A program made the position numbers and the translations under genes. From Ceratothoa steindachneri (taxonomy: Eukaryota > Arthropoda > Malacostraca > Isopoda > Cymothoidae), in contig OZ018333.1 of NCBI GenBank assembly GCA_963969495.1, positions 17,639,937 to 17,703,936 of the forward strand: 64,000 nt of DNA, in the 5' to 3' direction. Positions 22,905 to 34,570 of the stretch are shown one piece after another. How positions within the stretch are numbered: the stretch's first letter is position 1; each line of letters starts with the position of its first letter. The notes under the pieces were generated by a model. That model saw only the letters and a program-made list of their open reading frames with translations, was not told the DNA's origin and did no database searches.

Positions 22905-23640
22905 TATTAAATAGATTATCTAATTAATAATACGTAGAATCCTCAATTATTAAATAAAGTCCCATTTTTTATTCAACAGAATCCTCAATTATTAAATAAA
23001 ACCCCATTTTTTTATTCAACAGAATCCTCAATTATTAAATAAAGTCTCATTTTTTATTCAACAGAATCCTCAATTATTAAATAAAACCCTATTTTTCATT
23101 CAACAGAATCCTCAATTATTAAATAAAACCCCATTTTTTTATTCAACAGAATCCTCAATTATTAAATAAAACCCCATTTTTTTATTCAACAGAATCCTCA
23201 ATTATTAAATAAAACCCCTTTTTTTGAACAGAATCCTCAATTATTAAATAAAGTCCCATTTTTTATTCAACAGAATCCTCAATTATTAAATAAAACCCCA
23301 TTTTTTTATTCAACAGAATCCTCAATTATTAAATAAAGTCTCATTTTTTATTCAACAGAATCCTCAATTATTAAATAAAACCCTATTTTTTATTCAACAG
23401 AATCCTCAATTATTAAATAAAACCCCCTTTTTTATTCAACAGAATCCTCAATTATTAAATAAAACCCCATCTTTTATTCAACAGAATCCTCAATTATTAA
23501 ATAAAACCCCATTTTTTATTTAACGGAATCCTAAATTATTATATAAAACCCCATTTTTTATTCAACAGAATCCCCAATTATTATATAAAATAAGCCCGTC
23601 ATTATTGAGTAGAATCGACCAATATTATTGAGTATAATGT
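22905..23640. repeat. 43-bp satellite (AGAATCCTCAATTATTAAAT...)
   Basis: About sixteen units of 42-44 bp alternate between AAAACCCCATTTTTT-type and AAGTCCCATTTTTT-type halves. Units are nearly identical in the middle and decay after 23,520. Confidence 0.96.
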
Positions 23641-23744
23641 CCGGAATATTCAGTCTAATCCCTAATTATCAATTAATATTATCCTCACTTATTATTTAGT
23701 GGGAATGGTAAAGTTTGATTTAACAATACATTTTATTATACGTG

Positions 23745-24931
23745 TACAGGGTCGGCCGTAAGTTTCCATACATAGGAAAACATTTCTTTTTTTTCATGTT
23801 TCAGATACCCTAGAATATGCGTTTGACGAAAGAGCAACGAATTAAAATCATACTCTGATGGCTGGGTCGGGAAGGGGTCGCAGGGTTGCAAAGAACTTTA
23901 AAGGAAAACCTGGAACGAACATCACACACGACACTGTGGCAAAACTTATTAACAAGTTTCAGAAAACTGGAAATGTTGCAGATCAACCGCGAAATGGTGC
24001 AAGACGTACAACCACCGATGAAGACATAACAGCTACGATACTTACATCGCTTACACGGAGTCCCAGAAAAAGTACACGGCGGTTGAATGCAGAAAGTGGT
24101 GTCAGCAGATCGAGTATCAGGCGCATTTTGAAAGCAAACAAATGGCATCCATACAAATTGCATATTGCACACCATTTGAGTGAAGACGACCCGGATGGAC
24201 GGGTGGAATTCTGTAATGGGCATTAACCAAAGTGAACGAGAATGCAAACTTCTCAACTAAGATCTTGTTTACTGATAAAGCAAATTTTTACGCCAATGGA
24301 GAGGTTAATCGGCAAAACATACGTTATTGGAGTAATGCTAACCCTAACTGTCTGAGTCCGACGAAGATGCAAGGTGCCGGCAGAGTGATGGTGTGGGCCG
24401 AGATATGGGGTGACAGAATTATTAGACCAATTTTGCCCAGTGGAAATCTTAATGCAGAAAGTATCTTAACTTGTTGCAAGAATAAATTTTCCCATCCCTG
24501 CTAAACGAGGAAGGTCACTTCCCAGTTTACTTCCAGCAAGATGGAGCTCCACCACATTATGGTCTTCACGTGCGTCGGTATTTGGATCAGCAGATTCCGG
24601 ATGCTTGGATTGGTGGGCGTGGTCCTGTGGAGTGGCCTCCCAGATCCCCAGATCTCTTCCTCCTTGATTTCTATCTTTGGGGGCACTTGAAGGCCATGGG
24701 GTATCAGGTAAAGATACGGGACATAAATCATCTAAAGGAACATATCACCGACGTCATTAGAAGCATAACTTCAAATGTGCTAATGAGCGTTCATCAAAAG
24801 TGGGAAACACGTATTCAAATGTGTTTTCAAACCAATGGCAACCATGTAGAGCATATTATATAAATAATAATGGTTGTCCATAATAGAATTTTATTTTTCC
24901 TATGTATTGAAACTTACGACCCACCCTGTAT
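23745..24931 (+). mobile_element. DD41D Tc1/mariner-superfamily transposon between two satellites, inactive
   Basis: Inverted termini of about 36 bp begin TACAGGGT and contain CGTAAGTTTC (23,745-23,780 and 24,896-24,931). TA lies at both ends. The transposase runs from MRLTKEQRIKIIL (23,817) to NGNHVEHII (24,860). It includes a paired helix-turn-helix region (THDTVAKLINKFQKTGNVAD), LFTDKANF with the first Asp, VYFQQDGAPPHYGLHV with the second, and SPDLFLLDFYLWGHLK with the third. I count 41 residues between the second and third Asp, as in rosa-type DD41D elements. Frameshifts near 23,855, 24,225, 24,500 and 24,560 inactivate it. It was probably inserted into the A/T-rich satellite. Confidence 0.88.
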
Positions 24932-26170
24932 AATAGAATCATTAATTATTATTAATTAGAATCCCAAATTATTAATAAGTAGAATCTCCATTTATTAATA
25001 AGTAGAGCCAGTATTATTAATAATTAGAATCAAGAATCATCAATAATAGAATATTTAATTATTATTAAGTAGAATATCCAATAATTAATAAGCAGAATAT
25101 CCAATTATTAATAGGTAGAACCTCTACTTATTAATAAGAAGAATCACGAATTATTAATAAATAGAATATAAAATTATTAATAAGTAGAATATCCAATTAT
25201 TAATAAGCAGAATATCCAATAATTAATAAGCAGAATATCCAATTATTATTAAGTAGAATCTCCACTTATTAATAAGTAGAATATCCAATTATTAATAAGC
25301 AGAATATCCAATAATTAATAAGCAGAATATCCAATTATTATTAAGTAGAATCTCCACTTAATAATAAGTAGAATATCCAATAATTAATAAGCAGAATATC
25401 CAATTATTATTGAGTAGAATCTCTACTTATTAATAAGTAGAATATCCAATTATTAATAAGCAGAATATCCAATAATTAATAAGCAGAATATCCAATTATT
25501 ATTGAGTAGAATCTCTACTTATTAATAAGTAGAATATCCAATTATTAATAAGCAGAATATCCAATAATTAATAAGCAGAATATCCAATTATTATTAAGTA
25601 GAATCTCCACTTATTAATAAGTAGAATATCCAATTATTAATAGGTAGAATATCCAATTTTTAATAAGCAGAATATCCTTAATTAACGAGTAGAATATCGA
25701 ATTATTAAAAGGTAGAGTCTCTAATTATTAATTAGTAGAATCTCCACTTATTAATTAATAATTAGAATATTCAATTATTAATAAGCAGAATCTCTAATTA
25801 TTAATAACAAGAATCTCTAACTATTAATAAGAAGACCAAAATTAATATTATATAGATTCAGTAAGTATTAATAAGTAGAAAATCCAATTATTAATAAGTA
25901 GACTTCAATTATTATTAAATACAACCCCTCAATTATTATTTAATAAAATCCAGAATTATAAATAAATAGATTCCTCAAATATTATTAAATATAATCCCAA
26001 TTATTAAGTTGGCCTTAATTATTTTATAAATAAAACACCCAATTATTATTAAGTAGATTCTCTAATTAATAAGTAGACTCCTTAAATATTATTAAATATG
26101 ATAATTTATTATTAATAGAATATCCAGTAATTATTAAATTAGGTATTATTTAATTAAACCTTCAAATATT
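24932..26170. repeat. 23-bp A/T satellite with a ~92-bp higher-order unit
   Basis: The basic unit is about AGAATATCCAATTATTAATA plus AGC, 23 bp. Between 25,200 and 25,640 four variant units recur together about every 92 bp. Unit variation increases after 25,650. Confidence 0.93.
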
Positions 26171-26189
26171 ATTTAATATAATCCACATA

Positions 26190-26790
26190 TCTTAATCACC
26201 CCCCAATTATCAGTTAATCACCCCCCCAATTATCAGTTAATCACACCCCCAATTATCAGTTAATCGAACCGCCAATTATCAGTTAATCACACCCCCAATT
26301 ATCAGTTAATCACCCCCCCCCAATTATCAGTTAATCGAACCGCCAATTATCAGTTAATCACACCCCCAATTATCAGTTAATCACCCACAATTATCAATTA
26401 ATCACCCCCCCAATTATCAGTTAATCGAACCGCCAATTATCAGTTAATCACACCCCCAATTATAAGTTAATCACCCCCCCCCCAATTATCAGTTAATCAC
26501 CCCCCCAATTATCAGTTAATCGAACCGCCAATTATCAGTTAATCACACCCCCAATTATCAGTTAATCACCCCCCAATTATCAGTTAATCACCCCCCCCCC
26601 AATTATAAGTTAATCGAACCGCCAATTATCAGTTAATCACACCCCCAATTATCAGTTAATCACCCCCCCAATTATCAGTTAATCGAACCGCCAATTATCA
26701 GTTAATCACACCCCCAATTATCAGTTAATCACCCCCCCCAATTATCAGTTAATCTCACCCCCAATTATCAGTTAATCGAACCGCCAATTA
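26190..26790. repeat. 22-24-bp C-run satellite with a three-unit higher-order pattern
   Basis: Units read AATTATCAGTTAATC followed by a variable linker. The linkers rotate between GAACCGCC, ACACCCCC and a C run of 6-10, which gives a repeat of about 68 bp. The C runs differ in length from unit to unit. Confidence 0.95.
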
Positions 26791-26989
26791 TTATCATTCA
26801 CTTAATTTCAATAATTTTTAATTAATAAAAAAAATAAGCAGAATTTCATTTCTCTTTAAAATCCTTAATTATTAATAAGGAAGATCCCAACTATTATTTA
26901 GTAGAATTCCCTAATATCCTTAATCAATATCCTTAATTGACACTAAGTAAAATCCCCAATTAACAATTATTATGTTCAGTTTCGCTAAT

Positions 26990-28690
26990 AAATGAGAGGA
27001 ATTAAGTATAGCTGGGAAACCCGTAAAACCTAACTTCGTTCAGAGGGTTCTTCAAACACCATCCCAACCCCCAACATCGCAATTTTAATGAACTCTCAGT
27101 AGCAAACTCAAGAGGGTTAATTCAAAACTCCCAAAACGCAATTTTAATGAACTTTAAATGGCAAAATAAAAAGGGGGGGGTTATTTTAAACCAAAAACCA
27201 TTTTAATGAATTTCCAGTGGTAAAATCAAGAGGGTTCATTAAAAAACACCCACAAACCCCGCATTTTAATAAGTTCTCAGTAGCAAAAACAAGAAAGTTC
27301 ATTAAAAAACACTCCCAAACCTCCATTTTAATAAGTTCTCAGTAGCAAAAACAAGAGGGCTCCTTCAACCGCCCATCCTTTAAACCCCCATCTTAATGAA
27401 ATTTCAGTGGCAAAATCAAGAGAGTTCATTAAAAAACAAAAAAACAACCCATTTTAATAAGTTCTCAGTAGCAAAAACAAGAAAGTTCATTAAAAACACC
27501 CCCAACCCCCAATTTAAAAATTTATCAGTAGCAAAAACAAGAGGGTTAATTAAAAAACACTCCCAAACCCCCAATTTAGAAAGTTTTCAGTAGTAAAAAC
27601 AAGAAGGTTCATTAAAAAACACCCCCAACCCCAATTTAAAAAGTTCTCAGTAGCAAAAACAAGAGGGTTAATTAAAAAACACTCCCAAACCCCCAATTTA
27701 GAAAGTTTTCAGTAGTAAAAACAAGAAGGTTCATTAAAAAACACCCCTAACCCCCAATTTAAAAAGTTCTCAGTAGCAAAAACAAGAGGGTTAATTAAAA
27801 AACACTCCCAAACCCCCAATTTAGAAAGTTTTCAGTAGCAAAAACAAGTAGGTTCATTAAAAAACACTCCCAAACCCCCAATTTAAAAAGTTCTCAGTAG
27901 CAAAAACAAGAGGGTTAATTAAAAAACACTCCCAAACCCCCAATTTAAAAAGTTCTCAGTAGCAAAAACAAGAAGGTTCATTAAAAAACACCCCCAACCC
28001 CCAATTTAAAAAGTTTTCAGTAGCAAAAGCAAGAAGGTTCATTAAAAAACACTCCCAAACCCCCAATTTAGAAAGTTCTCAGTAGCAAAAACAAGAGGGT
28101 TAATTAAAAAACACTCCCAAACCCCCAATTTAGAAAGTTTTCAGTAGCAAAAACAAGAAGGTTCATTAAAAAACACCCCCAACCCCCAATTTAAAAAGTT
28201 CTCAGTAGCAAAAACAAGAGGGTTAATTAAAAAACACTCCCAAACCCCCAATTTAGAAAGTTTTCAGTAGCAAAAACAAGAAGGTTCATTAAAAAACACT
28301 CCCAAACCCCCAATTTAGAAAGTTTTCAGTAGCAAAAACAAGAAGGTTCATTAAAAAACACTCCCAACCCCCAAATTTAGAAAGTTTTCAGTAACAAAAA
28401 CAAGAGGGTTCCTTAAAAACAACAACCCCATTTTAATTAAATTTCACTGACAAAATCAAGAGAGTTCATCCCCCCCCCATAATTTAATAAGTTAGTAGCA
28501 AAAACAAGAGGGCTCCTTCATCCCCCCACCCAAACCACCATTTTAATAAAATTTCAGTGGCAAAATAAAGTGTTCATTAAAAAAACACCCTCAAAAACCA
28601 TTTTAATACGTTCTTAGTAGCAAACACAAGAGGGCTCTTCCCCCCCCCCCCCAAAAAACCCCATTTTAATTAACTCTCAGTAGCAAAATC
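26990..28690. repeat. ~60-bp satellite with alternating unit types
   Basis: Units of about 60 bp contain TTCTCAGTAGCAAAAACAAG, then a GGGTTAATT or AGGTTCATT variant, then AAAAAACACTCCCAAACCCC. In 27,600-28,300 the two variants largely alternate, suggesting a dimer of about 122 bp. Both edges are diverged. Confidence 0.95.
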
Positions 28691-28699
28691 AGTTAGTTC

Positions 28700-29570
28700 T
28701 TTTCTGTAAGTAGAACTGTAATTACGGCGCGGTACAATACTGAAACTTGGTCATACTTCCCAAGAGAACCGAGATTTATGCGCGCCTGGATCTCGGAGCA
28801 AATCTGAGACATGTTCACAACAGGTTTAAAAAGCGACCCGATCTCGGAGCAAATCAGAAACATGTTTCGAACAGGTTTTTATCAACATTTTAGATTATAG
28901 CTCGGGGCCCGTTTCTAACCTTATTCAATCAAGCTTCTCCTAAAATGGGTGATGGGTGTGACAACAAAAACTAGAACCTAAACAGAAGAAGTTAGATATC
29001 CGCTTCTCATCACACACACACACACCAGCATACACAAATAATCCGGCGTGTACATCATCTATTCCAGACGCTAGAATCATGCATATACATAGATATGCAA
29101 CATGTCCGCAACATGTTTGCTCACACAATCAACTCTCGACTCCCTTGAGAAGAGGATCCTGGGGCTTATTTGACCCATATCTCTTTCCGGACCCCTTCGT
29201 TCCCCCCCTTTCACCACTCTGGCCCTCCCTGGCCATTTCTGGCCACTTAAGCATACACTTCCCGCGCCATTTGGGGGGGAGTCGTCGTACATAACAGGTG
29301 CACAGGCGCCTACACTAAGCGGAGGTGTCGCATGTGCGCGCACAGGCGTGTGCGCACTCTCCCCGTGTGCGTTATCGCGGCATCAGGGACCCTTATCATC
29401 CTGGACCAAGGGTGGGCGGAGCCTGGCCGCTCTTATCGGTCGACATCGACGGCGCCGATTAATATGCGGCCGCCGCTCTTATCGCCCCGGCCACGCATGC
29501 ACACACCGCCCCTCGCGTGCACACACGCCGTGTGCACGCCACGAACACCAATTTAGGTTGTATATATGGG
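28700..29570. other. Mixed unique DNA with a short duplication and a GC-rich patch; no gene
   Basis: A tandem duplication of about 45 bp is at 28,787-28,880 (both copies contain GATCTCGGAGCAAATC). From 29,150 to 29,540 the DNA is GC- and CpG-rich, unlike its surroundings. Frames there do not resemble known proteins. Confidence 0.5.
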
Positions 29571-29574
29571 ATGG

Positions 29575-30323
29575 GTGTACGTACTTTTGTCCGCATGCGA
29601 TGTATGTGCATACTTCTTTTTGTATGTGATGTATGTACATACTTCTTTTTGCATGTGATGTATGCACATACTTATTTTTGCATGCGATGCATGCACGTAA
29701 TTATGTATATGTGATGTAGGTACGTACTTCTGTTTGTATGCGGTGTATATACGCCTCTTATTTGTATGTGGTGTATATACGTACTTCTGTCTATATGTGA
29801 TGTATGTACGTATTTATGGTTTCATGCGATTATTTATGTATATGGTTTATGTACGTACTTCTGTTTGCATGTGATATATGTGCGCAATTCTGTTTTCATG
29901 CGATGCGCATACTTACTTCTGTTTGCATGTGATGCATGTACGTACATCTATTTGCATGTGATGCATGTACGTACTTGTTTGCATGTGATGTATGTGCGCA
30001 ATTCTGTTTTCATGCGATGCGCATACGTACTTCTGTTTGCATGTGATGTATGTACGTACTTCTGTTTGCATATGATGTATGTACGTGATATATGTACGTA
30101 GTTATATTTACACGGGACGTGATTTATGTACGTGCATTGTGTTTATGTGAAGTAGGTACGTACTTATGTTAGTATGCGATGTAAATATGTAAAACTATAT
30201 TTATTTGCAATATGTACGTAATTCTGTTTACACATATTATGTATCTACGTATTGTTTGTTTGCATGTGATTTATATGCGTACTTTTGTTTACATGTGATG
30301 TATCTACGTACATCTGATTGAAT

Positions 30324-30386
<63 letters not shown>

Positions 30387-31240
30387 GTACTTGTGTGTAT
30401 GTAATTTAAGTACGTACTTCTGATTACATGTGATGTATGTACGTACTTCTGTTTGAATATGTATGTACGTAATTTGTTTGCATGTGATATATGTACGTAC
30501 TTTTGTTTATATGTGATTAATATACGTATATTGTGTTTATGTGATTGAGGTACGTACTTATATTTTGTATGTGATGTATGTATGTACTTCTATTTTTATT
30601 TGGAATATGTACGTACTTCTGTTTACATATTATGTATGTACGTGCTTTTGTTTGCATGCAATGTATGTGCATATTTTTTACATGTGATGTATGTAAGTAC
30701 TTATGATTACATGCAATGTATATACGTACTTGTTTGTATGTGATTTAAGTACGTACTTCTGATTGTATGTGATGTATGTACGTATTTCTCTTTACATGTG
30801 ATCTATGAATGTACTTTTGCTTACATGTAATGTAAGTATATACTTATGATTGCATGCGATGTAAATACGTAATTTTGTCTACATGTGATATGTACGTAGG
30901 TATGTTTGTTTTAATCATGTACGTAATATTTTAAATGTGATACATCTGTGTACTTGTATGTTTGTGATGTGCGAAGTACTTATGTTTGTGTATGACATAT
31001 GTCCGGAATTGTGTTTTATGTATTACCTACTTGTGTGTTTTTATGGAGTGTATGTACATACTTCAATTTGTTTGTGATGTATGAATGTACTTTTGTCTGA
31101 GTTATTTATGCAGGTAATTCATTTTATGCGGTGTATGTAAATATTTATAGTTGTATTATGTGTGTACGTACTTAGTCATGTGATATATGTAGTATTTATG
31201 TTTGTGTGTGGTGTGTAGTTAGGTACTTATGTATGTGTGT
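29575..31240. repeat. ~29-31-bp satellite with a GTACGTAC palindrome in each unit
   Basis: Units read roughly ATGTACGTACTTCTGTTTGC followed by ATGTGATGT. The array is most regular at 29,850-30,100 and fades to the right. A (TA)n expansion interrupts it at 30,327-30,385. Confidence 0.92.
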
Positions 31241-31395
31241 AATTATGACCGGCTTGCATGGTTCCTTAGACGCAGGGAAGGGGACCGGACGACAATAACG
31301 CATACATGCATACAGATATACGTACACACACGCGTATCTCACAGAAACACTGAAATATGCAAATAATAAAGACTTACTTACATATATCACTTATA

Positions 31396-32858
31396 TGAAC
31401 TAGAAAAGGTAGATCATGTTTAACTAATTTACTGGATTTTATGGATTATGTAACTAAAGAATTAGATAGGGGTGAGAAAATTAATGTGATCTACTTAGAT
31501 TTCAGCAAAGCTTTTGATAAGGTTCCACATAGAAGACTAGTTCATAAATTAAAGCTGTATGGGATATGTGGGAACGTTTTAAATTGGATAACTGAATGGC
31601 TGAAAAATAGGAAACAGAGAGTTGTACTGAATGGAGTGAGGTCAGAGTGGAAGAATGTTATTAGTGGCGTACCTCAGGGATCAGTTTTAGGCCCTTTATT
31701 ATTTATAATCTATGTAAATGATCTTGAGCAAGGAGTAAATAGCAAAGTGTCAATTTTTGCTGATGACACTAAATTGGCAGCTGTAGTCAAAGAGGTTGAG
31801 GGTAACTTTAAAGTGCAGGGTGACTTAAATAAGTTGTTAGCTTGGGCTCAGAAGTGGCAGATGACTTTTAACCTTAATAAATGCAAAGTTATTAACATGG
31901 GGAGAGATAATAGGGAATTTAGCTATGAGATGGATGGGTATTGGCTTAATTCAGTTGAAGATGAGAAGGACTTAGGAGTAGTAGTAGATAGGTCACTGAA
32001 ATTTTCAAAGCAGTGTATTGAGGCAAAAAATAGAGCAAATAGGGTGCTAGGTTACATTAAAAGAAATGTTAGCTACAAGAGTAAGGAGGTCATCCTTAAA
32101 CTATACAACTCTTATGTCAGGCCACATTTAGAGTACTGTATACAGGCATGGTCACCACATTTTAGACATGATATAAACTTATTAGAGTCAGTACAAAGGA
32201 GGGCAACAAAAATAATACCATCCCTGAAGCACCTTCAATATGAAGATAGACTGAGGGTATTAAATATGTTTTCATTTGAAAGAAGGTGTGTGAGGGGAGA
32301 TATGATTGAGCTTTTTAAAATCTTTTCTGGGCTGGATAAATTGGATTTCAACAAGTTATTTGAGTTAGAAGGTAGTAATAGAACTAGAGGCCACCACTTA
32401 AAGATTATAAAACAGAGGTGCAGACTGGATGTTAGAAAATATTTTTTCACTAACAGAGTGGTGGATTATTGGAATAGTTTGCCACCTGAGACTGTAGACA
32501 GCCCAACCTTGAATGTTTTCAAGTGCAGATTGGATGATTATATGGGGATGGAGGGGTAATTTCTTACTTTTTGGTATGTGGATATGTTTCTTGACTCATT
32601 CCTGTGGATGCAGTTTCTTTTTATTGTATATTTTGGGGGACTTTGATTTTTTTTTGACAGACTCCTATGGAGGCTTTAAATTATATATTGTAGATGCATG
32701 GTTGGACATTCCTATATATTGTTAAGTTGTATATTGTAGATGCATGATCTGACAAAATCCTATGGATGCATTATGTGGGTGGGATTTGACGGATGCGGAT
32801 GACCTTTGATAGGCCCTTGTGGCTTTTGTCATCCGTGAAATTATGTTATGTTATGTTA
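31396..32858 (+). mobile_element. 5'-truncated CR1-type LINE copy
   Basis: The copy begins inside the reverse transcriptase (TRKGRSCLTNLLDF from about 31,398) and ends in a short tandem TTATG repeat (32,838-32,853), the 3' end style of CR1-like elements. 5' truncation is expected from target-primed reverse transcription. I cannot identify a target duplication. The reading frame is intact, which suggests a recent insertion. Confidence 0.85.
31441..32559 (+). CDS. Reverse transcriptase C-terminal two thirds, CR1/Jockey-like LINE
   Basis: The 372-codon frame is uninterrupted, and the same frame extends upstream to about 31,398 where the copy is truncated, so the first Met is only the first one available. 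RT motifs occur in order: VIYLDFSKAFDKVPHRRL with the first catalytic Asp (residues about 17-34), SGVPQGSVLGPLLFIIYVND (about 75-95), and FADDTKL with the catalytic Asp pair (about 105-111). Then come LGVVVDRSLKFSKQC and the thumb/C-terminal region RPHLEYCIQAWSPHF, ending in RYFFTNRV-like KYFFTNRVVDYWNSLPPETV. The protein would copy element RNA at the target. Without the endonuclease and the RT N-terminus it is not autonomous. Confidence 0.9.
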   Translation: MDYVTKELDRGEKINVIYLDFSKAFDKVPHRRLVHKLKLYGICGNVLNWITEWLKNRKQRVVLNGVRSEWKNVISGVPQGSVLGPLLFIIYVNDLEQGVNSKVSIFADDTKLAAVVKEVEGNFKVQGDLNKLLAWAQKWQMTFNLNKCKVINMGRDNREFSYEMDGYWLNSVEDEKDLGVVVDRSLKFSKQCIEAKNRANRVLGYIKRNVSYKSKEVILKLYNSYVRPHLEYCIQAWSPHFRHDINLLESVQRRATKIIPSLKHLQYEDRLRVLNMFSFERRCVRGDMIELFKIFSGLDKLDFNKLFELEGSNRTRGHHLKIIKQRCRLDVRKYFFTNRVVDYWNSLPPETVDSPTLNVFKCRLDDYMGMEG

Positions 32859-32859
32859 A

Positions 32860-33012
32860 GTACACAACATATACAGCTAAACCTACATACAAGTAAAACG
32901 TACATATGTACACATACAAACATTCATAGGGTATGTCTACATAAGATACTAGGCCATCCGGCGAATGGTTATCTTCCTCTCTATCTTTATATTTTTCGCT
33001 CTCTCTCATTTA
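32860..33012. other. Short unique stretch, no gene
   Basis: Joins the LINE 3' end to the 88-bp satellite. Nothing recognised. Confidence 0.4.
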
Positions 33013-34570
33013 CTCAAATTCTTCTTGATTTTAAGCGAATAATACGTCATCATCAAAGCGAAGGTGACTCATATATCTACCATTAATTTTATATAATTGA
33101 CTCAAATTCTTCTTGATTTTAAGCAAATAATACGTCATCATCAAAGCGAAGGTGACTCATATATCTACCATTAATTTTATATAATTGACTCAATTCTTCT
33201 TGATTTAAAGCGAATATACGTCATCATCAAAGCGAAAGCGACTCATATATCTACCATTAATTTTATATAATTTACTCAAATTCTTCTTGATTTTAAGCGA
33301 ATAATGCGTCATCATCAAAGCGAAGGCGACTCATATATCTCCCACTATTTCTTATACCATTGACTCAAATTCTTCTCCATTTTAAGGAAATATTACATGA
33401 TCATCAAAGCAAAGACGACTTATTTAGCTACCATTAATTCTTATATTATTGACTCGAATTCTTTTTGATTTTAAGCGAATAATACTTCATCATCAAAGCG
33501 AAAGTGACTCATATATCTCCTATTAATTCTTATATCATTGACTCTAATTATTCTTGATTTTAAGCAAAAAATACGCCATCATCAAGCAAAGGCGACTCAG
33601 ATACCTTCTAGTAATTCTTATATTATTGAATCAAATTCTTTTTGATTTTAAGCAAATAATACTTCATTATCAAAGTGAAGGCGACTCATATATATATCTT
33701 CCATTAATTATTGTACCGTTGACTCAAATTCTTCTCGATTTTAATCAAATAATACGTCATCATCAAAACGAAGGTAACAAGGAGTAACAAGGAAAGTAAG
33801 TACCCTAGGAGACCTTACGGTCCATTCAAAGAGGGTACCTTTGGACTAGCAATCGAGCGGGCACATGGCTCCTCAATTGTTTTGCGTCCCTAAACAGCCA
33901 CTTTTCAAGACTTTTTCTAGTCTTGACTTGAACTGGTCAACAGATTCACTGTTGACAACTTCCACTGGAAGTGCGTTCCACTTACCGCAGATACTGTAGG
34001 TGAAAAAGTTTCCACACAGATTGCGGTTGTAACGCTTCAGTTCAAGTTTGAAGCCGTGATTGCGCGTTCTGTTCTCACTCAGTGTGAAAATATCCCGGTA
34101 GTCAACATTGTCGAACCCTCGAAGTATTTTGAAGTCTTCGATGAGCTGACCACGCAGTCTACGGGTTGCCAGCGAGAACAGATCTAACTCCCTTAGTCTA
34201 TCCTCATAACTTTTATGTCAGATAGAGGGAATCAGTTTGGTTTGTAAGGTGACTCCTATATCTCCCACTTTCCTTATATTATTGATTCCTATTCTTACAT
34301 CATTTACTCAAATTTTTCTTGATCTTAAGCAAAGAATAGGTTATCATCAAAGTGTAGGTGACTCATATCTCTCCCATTAATTCTTATATCATTGACACAA
34401 ATTCTTGAATTTAAGCAAATACAACGTCACATTAAAGTGAAGGTGACTTATATATCTCCAATTAAATTTTATATCAACTACTCAAATTTGTATATCATTG
34501 ACTCAAGTTCTTGACTTTAAAGAAAATAATACGCTACCATATAAACGAAGGTGACTCATATATCTTCCCT
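33005..34570. repeat. ~88-bp satellite interrupted by a CR1 relic
   Basis: Units contain TGACTCAAATTCTTCTTGAT, then AATACGTCATCATCAAAGCG, then GACTCATATATCT. About nine units precede 33,775 and three or four diverged units follow 34,235. The gap between them is the CR1 fragment at 33,775-34,235. Confidence 0.9.
33775..34235 (-). pseudogene. CR1-type RT C-terminal fragment
   Basis: Reading leftward from about 34,215, the frame gives YEDRLRELDLFSLATRRLRG, then IEDFKILRGFDNVDY, LSENRTRNHGFKLEL, FFTYSICGKWNALPVEVV and VDQFKSRLEKVLKS. This aligns with the C-terminal part of the RT at 31.4-32.6 kb but is clearly a different family. The 3' end consists of short CTTGTTACTC-like repeats at about 33,775-33,795. 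It is a 5'-truncated copy inserted into the satellite. Confidence 0.82.

Noticed and set aside
22905..23600. Regular 43-bp repeats resembling a CRISPR array
   Set aside because: There are no unique spacers between repeats, the whole unit is repeated, and the surrounding DNA is clearly eukaryotic.
29150..29540. CpG-rich patch considered as a promoter island of a host gene
   Set aside because: No gene or recognisable exon lies on either side.
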